Shown: one piece after another, positions 1 through 8,595 of the stretch
Layout of the letters: each line of letters starts with the position of its first letter
Position numbering within the stretch: position 1 is the stretch's first letter
From: WLMZ01 sp963732585
Lineage (GTDB): Bacteria; Actinomycetota; Acidimicrobiia; Acidimicrobiales; Ilumatobacteraceae
Length of the DNA stretch: 64,000 nt
Direction of reading: 5' to 3'
Assembly (NCBI GenBank): GCA_963732585.1
Contig: CAVSZY010000004.1
Coordinates: 558,001-622,000 of the forward strand
Made by a program: the position numbers and the translations under genes
Notes under the pieces: model-generated
What the model saw: only the letters and a program-made list of their open reading frames with translations
Told to the model about the DNA's origin: nothing
Databases searched by the model: none

Positions 1-1
1 G

Positions 2-625
2 CCGATCGGCGAAGTATTCAACGGGCCGTCTGCTCAGTTCCTCATCGAACAAGCCAGGTACCACAGGATGTGGGTGGCGGGCAGCTGCGCCGAATTCGCC
101 GAGCCCAAGGTGCAGGGCTACGACAAACGGCCGTTCAACACCTTCATCCTTGCCGGGCCGAATGGCGAAGTGCATCGCTACCGCAAGTTGCGCCCGTTCA
201 CCTACGGCGGGGAAGCAAAGTATTTCCGAGCTGGACAGGTCGACCCGCAGCAGATCGTGATCGCGGGGCTGCGTGTCACTCCGTTCATCTGCTACGACCT
301 GCGTTTCGCCGATCTGTTCTGGAAACAGGCCGAGGCGACGGATGTCTATCTCGTTCCCGCCAATTGGCCGACGCCGCGCCGCGAGCATTGGAAAGCGTTG
401 CTGATCGCCCGGGCAATCGAGAACCAGGCCTATGTCGTTGGCTGCAACCGCGTCGGTGAGGGTGGCGGCCTCGGCTACAGCGGCGACAGTTGCATCATCG
501 ACCCGTTGGGTCAGGTGCTTGCCTCCGCCTCAGGAAGCGAATCGATCCTCGTGGCCGACATCAGCGCTGAGCGGGTCGCCACGGTTCGCAAAGACCTGCC
601 GTTTCTCGCCGACCGCCCGCGTTAG
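2..625 (+). CDS. Carbon-nitrogen hydrolase (nitrilase superfamily), 5' end outside window
   Basis: The reading frame is open from base 2, so the start and the catalytic Glu lie upstream of the window. Visible are the catalytic Lys in RKLRPF and the nucleophile Cys in ICYDLRF, followed by the NWPTPRREHW and ARAIENQAYVVGCNR blocks typical of the nitrilase fold. The CYDLRF form resembles the YafV/omega-amidase branch, which hydrolyses omega-amides such as 2-oxoglutaramate. That substrate is an inference from family resemblance. The gene ends one base before the convergent membrane-protein gene. It could also be another aliphatic amidase; the superfamily is secure, the substrate is not. Confidence 0.9.
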   Translation, partial: PIGEVFNGPSAQFLIEQARYHRMWVAGSCAEFAEPKVQGYDKRPFNTFILAGPNGEVHRYRKLRPFTYGGEAKYFRAGQVDPQQIVIAGLRVTPFICYDLRFADLFWKQAEATDVYLVPANWPTPRREHWKALLIARAIENQAYVVGCNRVGEGGGLGYSGDSCIIDPLGQVLASASGSESILVADISAERVATVRKDLPFLADRPR

Positions 626-626
626 C

Positions 627-1169
627 TCAGCTCGGCCGCTGCCACAGCGATTCGCCGTCGGCCGCGCCACCCGGCGGCTGCCAGGTGCGCACGTCGACCG
701 GTGCTGGCAGCTGCACTTCAATCCCATGATGGGCCTGTGACGTGACCGCCGACGACGACGGCGCCACGGGACTGGCGGGCATCGAGACCACGATTTGTTG
801 GGCTGGGCGGTTGGCCATCACCCCGATCAGCACCGCCGCTGCGTAGAGCAGCCCGCCAAGGACGATCGTCGGGACAATGGATTGCGCAACTGTCGCGATC
901 TTGTACCAATTGGACACATTCGATGGTCCAAAATTCGCTTCACCAAATTGCCTCCAGAAGCCGATTGCGCCGAGGAGGCCGAACGCGATTACCACCACTG
1001 CGAAGATCTTCAAACCGCGAATCGTTCGCTCCACATTCGCAGGAGCGACGTCTGCCGTTGCGGGATCGATCTCATCGGAGCCGTCGTGCACGGTTAGCCG
1101 GTTCGGATTCATTCCTTCACTATGCCTCAAAAGCTCTACCGTGTCAGCGAGGCCGTCGAATCGGTTCAT
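627..1169 (-). CDS. Hypothetical two-helix membrane protein
   Basis: This 180-residue protein has a charged N-terminus, a hydrophobic segment around residues 53-72 (IFAVVVIAFGLLGAIGF), a second around 90-115 (SIVPTIVLGGLLYAAAVLIGV) and a Ser/Ala/Pro-rich tail. I recognise no family. The ATG at 1169 was chosen because it overlaps the stop of the upstream acetyltransferase gene in an ATGA arrangement, implying translational coupling. A longer open frame continues upstream to 1481, but that part only mirrors the acetyltransferase gene in another frame. Function unknown; an envelope location is inferred from the helices. Confidence 0.6.
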   Translation of the reverse strand: MNRFDGLADTVELLRHSEGMNPNRLTVHDGSDEIDPATADVAPANVERTIRGLKIFAVVVIAFGLLGAIGFWRQFGEANFGPSNVSNWYKIATVAQSIVPTIVLGGLLYAAAVLIGVMANRPAQQIVVSMPASPVAPSSSAVTSQAHHGIEVQLPAPVDVRTWQPPGGAADGESLWQRPS

Positions 1170-1645
1170 CCGAGTTGCTTGGCCAGCATGCTGACCAAGA
1201 ACCCGTAGTCGGTTTCCTGCTGGCCAACCTCGACGAACCCGAGGCGTTGATGGAAGCGCAGTGAGCCATCGTTGAGCGGGCGAAGGTTGACCTCGCAGGT
1301 CAACATCGCCGTTCCCGCAATGGCATCCTCGACAGCTGCGTACAGCGCAGCGCCGACGCCAAGATTGCGCGCCGACTCCGACACGGCGATTCGATCGAGG
1401 TAGGCGAAGTCGTCGTAGCGCTCGCAGAACCAGCGGTAGTTGACGCTGTGGTAATCGGCACCTGGACCGAAGTTGATGCAAAACCCGACGACCTCGTCGT
1501 CATGCTCTGACACCAGGCTGATCAGCGACTCAGCGACGAGGGCCGCCATCTTGGTTTCGTCGGCCTCGCTCACGGCTGGAACGGCGGCATTGTTGATCGC
1601 CACGACGGCGGGGATATCGGCAACCTGCAACGCTCGAATCTTCAT
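1166..1645 (-). CDS. GNAT family N-acetyltransferase
   Basis: This 159-residue protein has the GNAT layout: strand 1 and helix at the N-terminus (MKIRALQVADIPAVVAIN), a central YLDRIAVSESARNLGVGAAL segment holding the acetyl-CoA pyrophosphate-binding loop (RNLGVG), and a C-terminal NDGSLRFHQRLGFVEVGQQ motif. These enzymes transfer acetyl from acetyl-CoA to an amine of a small molecule or protein; the substrate cannot be told from sequence. The stop overlaps the start of the downstream membrane-protein gene by four bases, so the two are probably one transcript. It is divergent from the ABC transporter genes starting at 1821. Confidence 0.85.
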   Translation of the reverse strand: MKIRALQVADIPAVVAINNAAVPAVSEADETKMAALVAESLISLVSEHDDEVVGFCINFGPGADYHSVNYRWFCERYDDFAYLDRIAVSESARNLGVGAALYAAVEDAIAGTAMLTCEVNLRPLNDGSLRFHQRLGFVEVGQQETDYGFLVSMLAKQLG

Positions 1646-1820
1646 CGCCGGGAGCGTAATCGTCGAGCCGAGACAGTGGACACATCACGCGGTTGAACAG
1701 ATGCGACAGTGTGCGCTACAACTCGCACAGCGAGGGCAGATTCGCACGACACCGCTTCCGCCACGCCGATTCGCTGAATTGAGGACAACCTGCGCGCACC
1801 CTCTGACTAAGGTCGCTTCG

Positions 1821-2750
1821 ATGGAGGGCGAACCGCTGATCTGCGCCACCGCGCTGGAGAAACGTTTCGGCGACTTCGTCGCCGTCAATGGCATCGACTT
1901 CGCCGTGCAGCGCGGCGAGTCTTTCGGCTTTCTCGGCCCCAACGGCGCTGGGAAATCCTCGACGATGCGCATGATCGGCTGTACCTCGCCAGTCACCGCC
2001 GGAACCTTGCGATTGTTCGGCCTCGATCCAGCGCAAGAGGGTTCACGGATCCGCGCCCGCCTCGGCGTCGTGCCCCAACTCGACTCGCTAGAGAATGAGT
2101 TGACCGTCGAGGAAAACCTGGTGATGTACGGCCGTTACTTCGACCTCAGCCGCCGTGAGGCCAAGCGACGCGCCACCGAACTGCTCGATTTCGTGCAGCT
2201 CACCGACCGCGCCCACAGCAAGGTCGAGCCGCTCAGCGGCGGCATGAAACGTCGCGTCACCATCGCCCGATCACTGATCAACCAGCCCGATCTGCTGCTC
2301 CTCGACGAACCCACCACCGGCCTCGATCCGCAGGCTCGCCATGTGCTCTGGGACAGGCTCTACCGGCTCAAGCAGCAGGGCGTCACCCTCGTGTTGACCA
2401 CCCACTACATGGACGAGGCTGAACAACTTTGCGACCGCTTAGTCGTCATGGATGCCGGCCGCATCGTCGCCGAGGGTTCGCCCCGCCAGCTGATCGAACA
2501 ACACGCCACCCGTGAGGTGCTCGAACTGCGATTTCCCGCTGGCACCAACGCCGACAACGAGCACCACGCCGACGGCGTCGGAGTACGCCACGAAGTGCTC
2601 CCCGATCGCATCCTCGTCTATGCCGACAACGGCGACCAGGCCTTGGCCCACGTTCACGCCAGCGGTGGCCAGCCGGAAAGCGCCCTTGTTCGGCGCAGTT
2701 CGCTTGAGGACGTCTTCCTCAACCTCACCGGCCGTTCGCTGGTGGAGTGA
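1821..2750 (+). CDS. ABC transporter ATP-binding protein, NodI/DrrA type
   Basis: A 309-residue ABC ATPase with Walker A GPNGAGKSS, signature LSGGMKRR, Walker B LLLLDEPTTGLDP and the switch His in LTTHYMDEAEQLCDR. The C-terminal 80 residues end in LEDVFLNLTGRSL, a hallmark of the DrrA/NodI/CcmA group that partners ABC-2 permeases in export of lipids, polyketides or drugs. The ATG at 1821 is preferred because the similarity begins there; the open frame extends further upstream without recognisable sequence. Its stop overlaps the next gene's GTG, and two ABC-2 permease genes follow, so all three form one operon. The exported substrate is unknown. Confidence 0.92.
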   Translation: MEGEPLICATALEKRFGDFVAVNGIDFAVQRGESFGFLGPNGAGKSSTMRMIGCTSPVTAGTLRLFGLDPAQEGSRIRARLGVVPQLDSLENELTVEENLVMYGRYFDLSRREAKRRATELLDFVQLTDRAHSKVEPLSGGMKRRVTIARSLINQPDLLLLDEPTTGLDPQARHVLWDRLYRLKQQGVTLVLTTHYMDEAEQLCDRLVVMDAGRIVAEGSPRQLIEQHATREVLELRFPAGTNADNEHHADGVGVRHEVLPDRILVYADNGDQALAHVHASGGQPESALVRRSSLEDVFLNLTGRSLVE

Positions 2751-3541
2751 GGCACCCAATGGCCAGCCCCGCCGTGTTCCGCGAGGTCGAGCGCAACCTG
2801 TTGTTCTTCCGCAAGTTATGGCGCTCCAACCTCCTCAGTTCGTTTGTGCAACCGCTGCTCTATCTCGCAGCGATGGGCATCGGCGTCGGCGCGCTGGTCA
2901 AGGCCAACGCCAACAGCGATGTGCTCGGCGGTGTGTCCTACGCTGCGTTCATCGCCCCCGGCCTGCTCACCGCCACCACGCTGAGCATCGCCGCCAACGA
3001 AAGCATGTGGCCGCTGATCGACGCGCTGGTCTGGGGGCGGCACTGGCAATCGATGGCCGCGACCCCGCTGCGCTCCCCCGACCTGACCATCGGCCACGGC
3101 TTGTGGATCGGATTTCGATGTCTGATCTCTGCTGTGGCGGTCGTGCTGGCGATGCAGCTCTTCCCCGACGTCCGCTCGCCAGGACTGTTTGTGGCGATCA
3201 TTCCCGCGGTGCTCTGCGGCCTGGCGATGGGCATGCCGATCGCCGCTTGGACCGTCACCCGCGAGGTCGACATGAGCTTCGTGATCATCAACCGCTTCAT
3301 CATCATGCCCTTGACGCTGTTCGCCGGCACGTTCTACCCGGTCTCCCAGCTGCCGCTTGTGGCGCGCTGGCTGGCGTACATCTCGCCTCTGTGGCACGGC
3401 ACAGAGCTGGCCAGGGCGGCCTCGACGACGATGACGATCAGCACCGAGCGCATCGCCGTACACCTCTGCTACCTGATCGTGGCCGCGCTCGGCGGCTGGT
3501 GGCTGATGAACCGCAACACCCATCGACGGTTGTTCGCATGA
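2747..3541 (+). CDS. ABC-2 type transporter permease, NodJ-like
   Basis: A 264-residue ABC-2 permease with six predicted membrane segments. The N-terminal SFVQPLLYLAAMGIGVGALV, the central FIAPGLLTATTLSIAANESMW and the PLTLFAGTFYPVSQLP motif before the last helices are characteristic of NodJ/DrrB permeases. It begins with GTG at 2747, overlapping the ATPase stop (GTGA), or with ATG at 2759. It should pair with the ATPase at 1821-2750 and the second permease immediately downstream, whose ATG at 3538 overlaps this gene's stop. Substrate unknown. Confidence 0.88.
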   Translation: MRHPMASPAVFREVERNLLFFRKLWRSNLLSSFVQPLLYLAAMGIGVGALVKANANSDVLGGVSYAAFIAPGLLTATTLSIAANESMWPLIDALVWGRHWQSMAATPLRSPDLTIGHGLWIGFRCLISAVAVVLAMQLFPDVRSPGLFVAIIPAVLCGLAMGMPIAAWTVTREVDMSFVIINRFIIMPLTLFAGTFYPVSQLPLVARWLAYISPLWHGTELARAASTTMTISTERIAVHLCYLIVAALGGWWLMNRNTHRRLFA

Positions 3542-4342
3542 GCACCACCATTGCCCTGCGAATATTGCCGCCGGTTGTGCGCCAGGCGCGGCGCCCGCAC
3601 CGCATGGTCGAACGGCAAATGATGTGCTACCGGCGAACCTGGCCGGTGTTGCTCTCTGGGTTCTTCGAGCCATTGTTCTATCTGTTGACCGTGCGCGTCG
3701 GCCTCTCGTCGCTGGTCGGCACAGTGCCGCGTCGGCAACACCGTGGTGACCTACGCCGAGTTCGTCGCTCCAGCGATGATGGCCAGTTCAGCGATGAACG
3801 GCGCCGTCTACGACAGCACGATGAACGTCTTCCACAAGCTGAAGTACGGTCGCATCTACGAGGCGGTGTTGAGCACCCCGATGACCATCGGCGATGTCGC
3901 CCTCGGCGAAATCTCCTGGGCCTTGATCCGCGGCGCGCTGTATTCCACAGCCTTCCTAGCGGCGATGGCTGCGCTCGACCTGACCAAGTCGTGGTGGGTG
4001 CTGGCCACCATCCCTATCGGACTGCTCATCGGCCTGGCCTTCGCCGCCGCGGGCATGGCGGGCACCACATACATGCGCAGCTGGGCCGATTTTGAGATCG
4101 TTCCGGCCACGGTGCTGCCGTTGATGTTGTTCTCCGCCACCTTCTATCCGATCAGCTCCTATGGCTCGTGGCAGTGGGTTGTACAGGTCTCACCGCTGTA
4201 CCACGGAGTAGCCTTGATGCGTGCGGCGAACGCCGGTGAGGCCTCATGGGGCCTGATCGGACACGTCGCCTTCCTCGTCGTGATGGCACTCGCCGGTCTG
4301 TGGGTCGTCTCCCGGCGGCTCCAGATCCTGTTGCTGAAATGA
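3538..4342 (+). pseudogene. Second ABC-2 permease, interrupted by a +1 frameshift
   Basis: From ATG 3538 the first frame gives a plausible permease N-terminus (RTWPVLLSGFFEPLFYLL, ending SLVGTV) and then turns to nonsense. From about 3728 the next frame continues with VGNTVVTYAEFVAPAMMASS and runs through a normal ABC-2 permease to 4342, including MLFSATFYPISSYG. One extra C at 3727-3728 explains the break: removing it joins GTV to RVGNTVV. Either the gene is disrupted, or the base is a sequencing error. A shorter protein could start at GTG 3743 but would lack the first helices. The intact form would be the dimer partner of the permease at 2747-3541. Confidence 0.75.
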
Positions 4343-4349
4343 ACGCCTG

Positions 4350-5708
4350 ATGCCACTGACAACGCCATTCGACACCGTGATCTTCGATCTCGACGGAACG
4401 ATCTCCGATTCTGCGCCGGGGATACTCGCCTCGCTTGATCACGCCTTCACCGCCACCGGGCTCACCCCACCGCCCGACTTGGTGCGTTTCATCGGCCCGC
4501 CGTTCCAAACGGCGTTCGCCAGCGAGGGGTTCACCCCCGACGAGGTCGAGGTCCTGATCCGCACCTATCGAGCGCACTATTGGGACACCGGGGCGTTCAT
4601 CAACTTCGTCTATCCCGGCATCGAACAACTGCTCACCCAACTCGCCGAGGAGGGCTACCGGCTGGCGATCGCCACGTCGAAACCGGAGCCCACGGCACGG
4701 CGCATCCTCGAGCACTGGGGCTACACCCATCGTTTCGAGGTGATCGGCGGCGCCACGTTCGACATGGTCAGGGCAACCAAGGCCGAGGTGCTCGGCTATG
4801 TGCTCGACCAGCTCCCCGAGTGCAAACCGGTGATGATCGGCGACCGTTATCACGACGTTCAGGGATCGGCCGCGTTCGACATCCCCTGCATCGGCGTCAA
4901 CTGGGGTTACGGCGGTGAAGACGAACTCAGCCAGGCAGGAGCCCGCTGGATCATCGATCAGCCTGAGCAGATCTTCGACATCGTCCATCGTCGCTTGCGC
5001 AGTCCAACCGCACTCGCCGCCGCCCAGGCCCGGCGCATCGATCAACCGGAAGAACCAGAGGGCTTCCGCCAATATCGCTATACACCACCGCCGACGGCGA
5101 CGACCATCCTGCTCGTTCGCCACGGCGAATCACAGGCAGCGCAGGAAGGCAAGCCGTTCCCGCTGATCGCTGGGCAGGGCGACCCGCACCTTCATCCCAA
5201 TGGTCACGAGCAAGCCTGGCGCCTCGCCGAACGGCTCAAAGGCGAACAGTTCGACGGAATCTACGTCACCACCTTGACTCGCACGCATCAGACGGCGGCC
5301 CCACTCGCCGCCAAGTTGGGCATGACCCCGATCGAGATTGCCGACCTGCGTGAGGTATACCTCGGCGACTGGGAGGGCGGCTTGTTTCGTGTGATGGCCG
5401 CCAAGCAGGACCCGCTGTTCATCCGCTGGCAAAAGGAACGGCGCTGGGACATCATCCCCAATGCCGAACGGATGGAAGACTTCGACGAACGCCTGCAGCG
5501 TGGCTTGCGCGCCATCGTCGCCAACCACCCCGGCGGACGGGTGGTCGCCGTCGTCCACGGCGGCGTCATCGGCCAGATCATGAACCACGCTTCGGGGGGC
5601 CACGGCGCGTTCGACTCAGCCGACAATGCCTCGATCTCGGAGTTGATCATCGACGGCGACCACCAGATGGTGCGCCGCTTCAACGACACCGCCCACCTCT
5701 ACGGCTGA
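4350..5708 (+). CDS. Two-domain phosphatase: HAD hydrolase fused to histidine phosphatase
   Basis: Residues 1-215 form a HAD phosphatase of the phosphoglycolate-phosphatase type: DxD nucleophile motif VIFDLDGTISDS, Thr motif IATSKPEPTARRI and acidic motif VMIGDRYHDVQGS. Residues from about 250 form a histidine phosphatase (phosphoglycerate-mutase fold) with the phospho-His motif LLVRHGES near R257-H258, the LTRTHQTAAPLA arginine segment, Glu in YLGDWEGG and the second His in VVAVVHGGVIGQ. Both active sites look complete. The frame is continuous over 452 residues, so this is a real fusion. Substrates are unknown; two phosphatase steps on related metabolites is an inference. It starts seven bases after the exporter operon. 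Confidence 0.88.
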   Translation: MPLTTPFDTVIFDLDGTISDSAPGILASLDHAFTATGLTPPPDLVRFIGPPFQTAFASEGFTPDEVEVLIRTYRAHYWDTGAFINFVYPGIEQLLTQLAEEGYRLAIATSKPEPTARRILEHWGYTHRFEVIGGATFDMVRATKAEVLGYVLDQLPECKPVMIGDRYHDVQGSAAFDIPCIGVNWGYGGEDELSQAGARWIIDQPEQIFDIVHRRLRSPTALAAAQARRIDQPEEPEGFRQYRYTPPPTATTILLVRHGESQAAQEGKPFPLIAGQGDPHLHPNGHEQAWRLAERLKGEQFDGIYVTTLTRTHQTAAPLAAKLGMTPIEIADLREVYLGDWEGGLFRVMAAKQDPLFIRWQKERRWDIIPNAERMEDFDERLQRGLRAIVANHPGGRVVAVVHGGVIGQIMNHASGGHGAFDSADNASISELIIDGDHQMVRRFNDTAHLYG

Positions 5709-5738
5709 GGATCCACAATCCATCCCGACGTCTTGGGC

Positions 5739-5759
5739 GCTCGCCCTCGCAGGGCGAGC
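5739..5759. terminator. Perfect 9-bp stem-loop between convergent genes
   Basis: GCTCGCCCT and AGGGCGAGC form a perfect 9-bp stem around a 3-base loop. It lies between the convergent phosphatase gene (ends 5708) and ilvE (ends 5793), where a bidirectional terminator is expected. There is no T run on either side, so its activity as an intrinsic terminator is inferred from position and stem strength. Confidence 0.6.
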
Positions 5760-5792
5760 AGGAGCGTGCGGGACATCGACACGTCGCCCGAA

Positions 5793-6881
5793 TTACACCA
5801 GGCGGTGGAGCCAATTGTGGGTGTCGACCGAGGTGCCGTATTGCACCTTGATCAGCGACTCACGAAGGCGCATCGTCATCTCGCCGGTTGACGCGTCGCC
5901 GACCTCGCCGCCCTCCCACACCAGACGACCGACTGGGGTGACCACCGCAGCGGTACCGCAGGCGAAGACCTCACGAATCTTGCCGCTGGCAACGCCCTCA
6001 CGCCACTCGTCGATACTCACCGGCGCCTCGATCGGGTCGAGGCCAAGTTCGGCGGCGAGGGTCAAAATCGATGACCGGGTGACGCCCTCGAGGATGGTGC
6101 CGCTGACCGGCGGGGTCACCAGCGTGCCGTCGGCATGCACGAAATAGAGGTTCATGCCGCCGAGTTCTTCGACCCAGCGATGCTCCTCGGCATCGACGAA
6201 ACAGACTTGGTCGCAACCGTGTTCACTGGCCTCGATCTGTGCTGCCAACCCGGCGGCGTAGTTGCCGCCGCACTTGGCCGCGCCGGTGCCCCCGGGTGCG
6301 GCACGGGTGTAGTTGCTGCTCAACCAGATGTTCACCGGCTTGATCCCGCTGGCGAAATAGGAACCGACCGGGGAGGCGATGACCATGTAGCGCACCTCTG
6401 TGGAGGGGCGCACGCCGAGGAACGTTTCGCTGGCAAACATGAACGGCCGCAGATACAGGCTGACCTCACCTCCGCTGGGCACCCAGTCTTGATCGATGCC
6501 GACAAGCACCTCCAACGACTGCACGAAATCCTCGATCGGCAACTCCGGCAGCGCCAAACGCTTGGCCGAACGCTGGAAGCGCAAAGCGTTGGCCTCTGGG
6601 CGGAAGGTCCAGATCGAACCGTCGGCGTGACGGTAGGCCTTCATCCCCTCGAAAATCTCTTGGGCGTAGTGCAGTACTGCGCAGGCCGGGTCGATGGCCA
6701 GCGGTCCGTACGGTTCGACACGGGCATCGTGCCAGCCATCGGCCTGTGTCCAGGTGATCGACAGCATGTGATCGGAGAAGTATTTGCCGAAGCCCGGATT
6801 GGCGAAAATCGCTTCTCGCTGTTCAACACTGCGGGGGTTCGGGTTCTGTTCGATTCGATAGTTCTGCATCCCGCGGCTCAC
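5793..6881 (-). CDS. ilvE: Branched-chain amino acid aminotransferase
   Basis: A 362-residue fold-type IV PLP enzyme catalysing reversible transamination of Leu, Ile and Val with 2-oxoglutarate. The Schiff-base Lys is K203 in GTGAAKCGGNYA. Other family blocks are ALHYAQEIFEG-like sequence near residue 70, VEELGGMNLYFV and the phosphate-binding GTILEGVTRSSIL. Length and motifs match the group of BCATs found in actinobacteria and eukaryotes. Translation may begin at 6881 or at the internal ATG at 6869. It is divergent from prfC, with a 106-bp shared promoter region. Confidence 0.95.
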   Translation of the reverse strand: MSRGMQNYRIEQNPNPRSVEQREAIFANPGFGKYFSDHMLSITWTQADGWHDARVEPYGPLAIDPACAVLHYAQEIFEGMKAYRHADGSIWTFRPEANALRFQRSAKRLALPELPIEDFVQSLEVLVGIDQDWVPSGGEVSLYLRPFMFASETFLGVRPSTEVRYMVIASPVGSYFASGIKPVNIWLSSNYTRAAPGGTGAAKCGGNYAAGLAAQIEASEHGCDQVCFVDAEEHRWVEELGGMNLYFVHADGTLVTPPVSGTILEGVTRSSILTLAAELGLDPIEAPVSIDEWREGVASGKIREVFACGTAAVVTPVGRLVWEGGEVGDASTGEMTMRLRESLIKVQYGTSVDTHNWLHRLV

Positions 6882-6987
6882 CTTAACGGAGGTTCAGGGA
6901 CGCTACGAAGGGATTGTCACCGCTAGCCGAGTACCGCGACTACCACCAAGCGCCGATAGCGTCCAACGACTGGTAAGGATCGAGTGG

Positions 6988-8595
6988 TTGGGTGACGTGA
7001 GCAGCAAAGAGATAGCAGAACAAGCGCAACGCAGGCGCACCTTTGCGATCATCAGCCACCCCGATGCCGGCAAAACTACGTTGACCGAAAAGTTCCTGCT
7101 CTACGGCGGGGCCGTGGTCGAGGCTGGCTCGGTGAAGGCCAAGGGCCAGGCCCGCAGCGCCACCAGCGACTGGATGGAACTCGAGCAAAAGCGTGGTATT
7201 TCGATCACCTCAGCGGTGATGCAGTTCGAATATCGCGGCTGCATGATCAACCTGCTCGACACCCCCGGCCACCGCGACTTCAGCGAGGACACCTACCGGG
7301 TGCTCGCCGCGGTCGATGCCGTCGTCATGGTGCTCGACTCGGCCAAAGGCATCGAGCCGCAAACACTCAAGCTGTTCGAGGTCTGCCGCGCCCGCAAACT
7401 CCCGGTGCTGACCTTCCTCAACAAGTTCGATCGCCCGGGGCGCGACCCGCTCGAGTTGCTCGACGAGATCGAGACGCAGATCAATCTTCGCCCGACCCCG
7501 GTCACCTGGCCGGTCGGCGACAGTGGCGAATTCCGTGGGGTCATCGATCGCCAGCGCAACGTCTTCATTCGCTTCACCCGCGTCGCCCGCGGCAGCAAGA
7601 TCGCCCCCGAGGAAGAGTTGACCTTTGAGCAAGCTGCCGAGCAGGAAGGCAAAGCCTGGCAACGGGCGATCGACGGCGTAGGCCTGCTCGACGCGGTCGG
7701 TGCCGACGTCGACGAGGAAAGCTTCCTCGCCGGTGAATCGACGCCACTGTTCGTCGGGTCGGCGCTGACCGATTTCGGTGTGCGGGCGCTGCTCGACGCC
7801 GTCGTCGATCTCGTTCCCGCGGCGCCGCCGCGCATCGACGTCGAAGGCACGGCGCGTCCGGTTGACCAGCCGTGTTCGGCGTTCGTCTTCAAGGTGCAGG
7901 CCAACATGGACAAGTCGCACCGCGACCGCATCGCCTTTGTGCGCATCTGTAGCGGGCAGTTCGACCGGGGGATGACGCTGACGGTTTCGCGCACGGGCAA
8001 GCCGTTCGCCACCAAGTACGCGTCCACCGTCTTTGGTTCGGAGCGCAGCACGATCGAGCAAGCCTTTCCCGGCGACGTCGTCGGCCTGGTCAACGCCACC
8101 GGGCTGCAACTCGGCGACACCCTCTACGAGGACGTGCCGGTCACCTTCCCCGGTATTCCCCGATTCGCGCCAGAGCTGTTCACCAACGCCCGCCCGGTCG
8201 ACACCAGCCGCGTCAAGCAGTTCCGCCGCGGCATCGAGGTACTCGAGGAAGAAGGCGTCGTCCAAGTGTTGCGCGACCCGATGATGGGCGATGCCGCGCT
8301 GGTGCTTGCCGCCGTTGGACAACTGCAGTTCGAGGTCTTCGCCTACCGGTTGGAGAACGAGTTCAATGCCCCCGTCCAGCTCACTGGCTCGCCCTACCAG
8401 GCGATCCGTGGTACCGATGCTGCCAGCGCCGAGCGACTGCGTCAGATCAGTGGCATCCGCATTCTGCAACGCGCCGACGGCACGATGGTCGCCTTGTTCG
8501 AGAACATCTATCGCCTGCAGCGCCTGCTCAGCGATGAACCCGAACTGACACTGGCCTCGCTCAGCGTCGAGTATAGTGCACTATCTCTGAATTAG
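6988..8595 (+). CDS. prfC: Peptide chain release factor 3, C-terminus altered by an IS
   Basis: RF3 is a GTPase that removes RF1/RF2 from the ribosome after termination. Seen are the P-loop SHPDAGKTT, switch-II DTPGHRDFSEDTY, NKFD (G4) and the RF3-specific QANMDKSHRDRIAF, FPGIPRFAPELF and GQLQFEVFAYRLE blocks. The TTG at 6988 is favoured by AAGGA eight bases upstream; GTG 6997 is an alternative. The last codons come from an IS630-type element inserted at 8576: the protein now ends SVEYSALSLN. Reading across the excised element would give SVEYSAPLGC and 11 more residues, ending at 9765. The core fold looks intact, so the protein is probably functional. Confidence 0.95.
   Translation: MGDVSSKEIAEQAQRRRTFAIISHPDAGKTTLTEKFLLYGGAVVEAGSVKAKGQARSATSDWMELEQKRGISITSAVMQFEYRGCMINLLDTPGHRDFSEDTYRVLAAVDAVVMVLDSAKGIEPQTLKLFEVCRARKLPVLTFLNKFDRPGRDPLELLDEIETQINLRPTPVTWPVGDSGEFRGVIDRQRNVFIRFTRVARGSKIAPEEELTFEQAAEQEGKAWQRAIDGVGLLDAVGADVDEESFLAGESTPLFVGSALTDFGVRALLDAVVDLVPAAPPRIDVEGTARPVDQPCSAFVFKVQANMDKSHRDRIAFVRICSGQFDRGMTLTVSRTGKPFATKYASTVFGSERSTIEQAFPGDVVGLVNATGLQLGDTLYEDVPVTFPGIPRFAPELFTNARPVDTSRVKQFRRGIEVLEEEGVVQVLRDPMMGDAALVLAAVGQLQFEVFAYRLENEFNAPVQLTGSPYQAIRGTDAASAERLRQISGIRILQRADGTMVALFENIYRLQRLLSDEPELTLASLSVEYSALSLN

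Noticed and set aside
2512..4095. Long open frame of 527 codons across the ABC exporter genes
   Set aside because: It runs through two recognised genes in another frame and has an Arg/Pro-rich composition with no motifs; it is a high-GC shadow.
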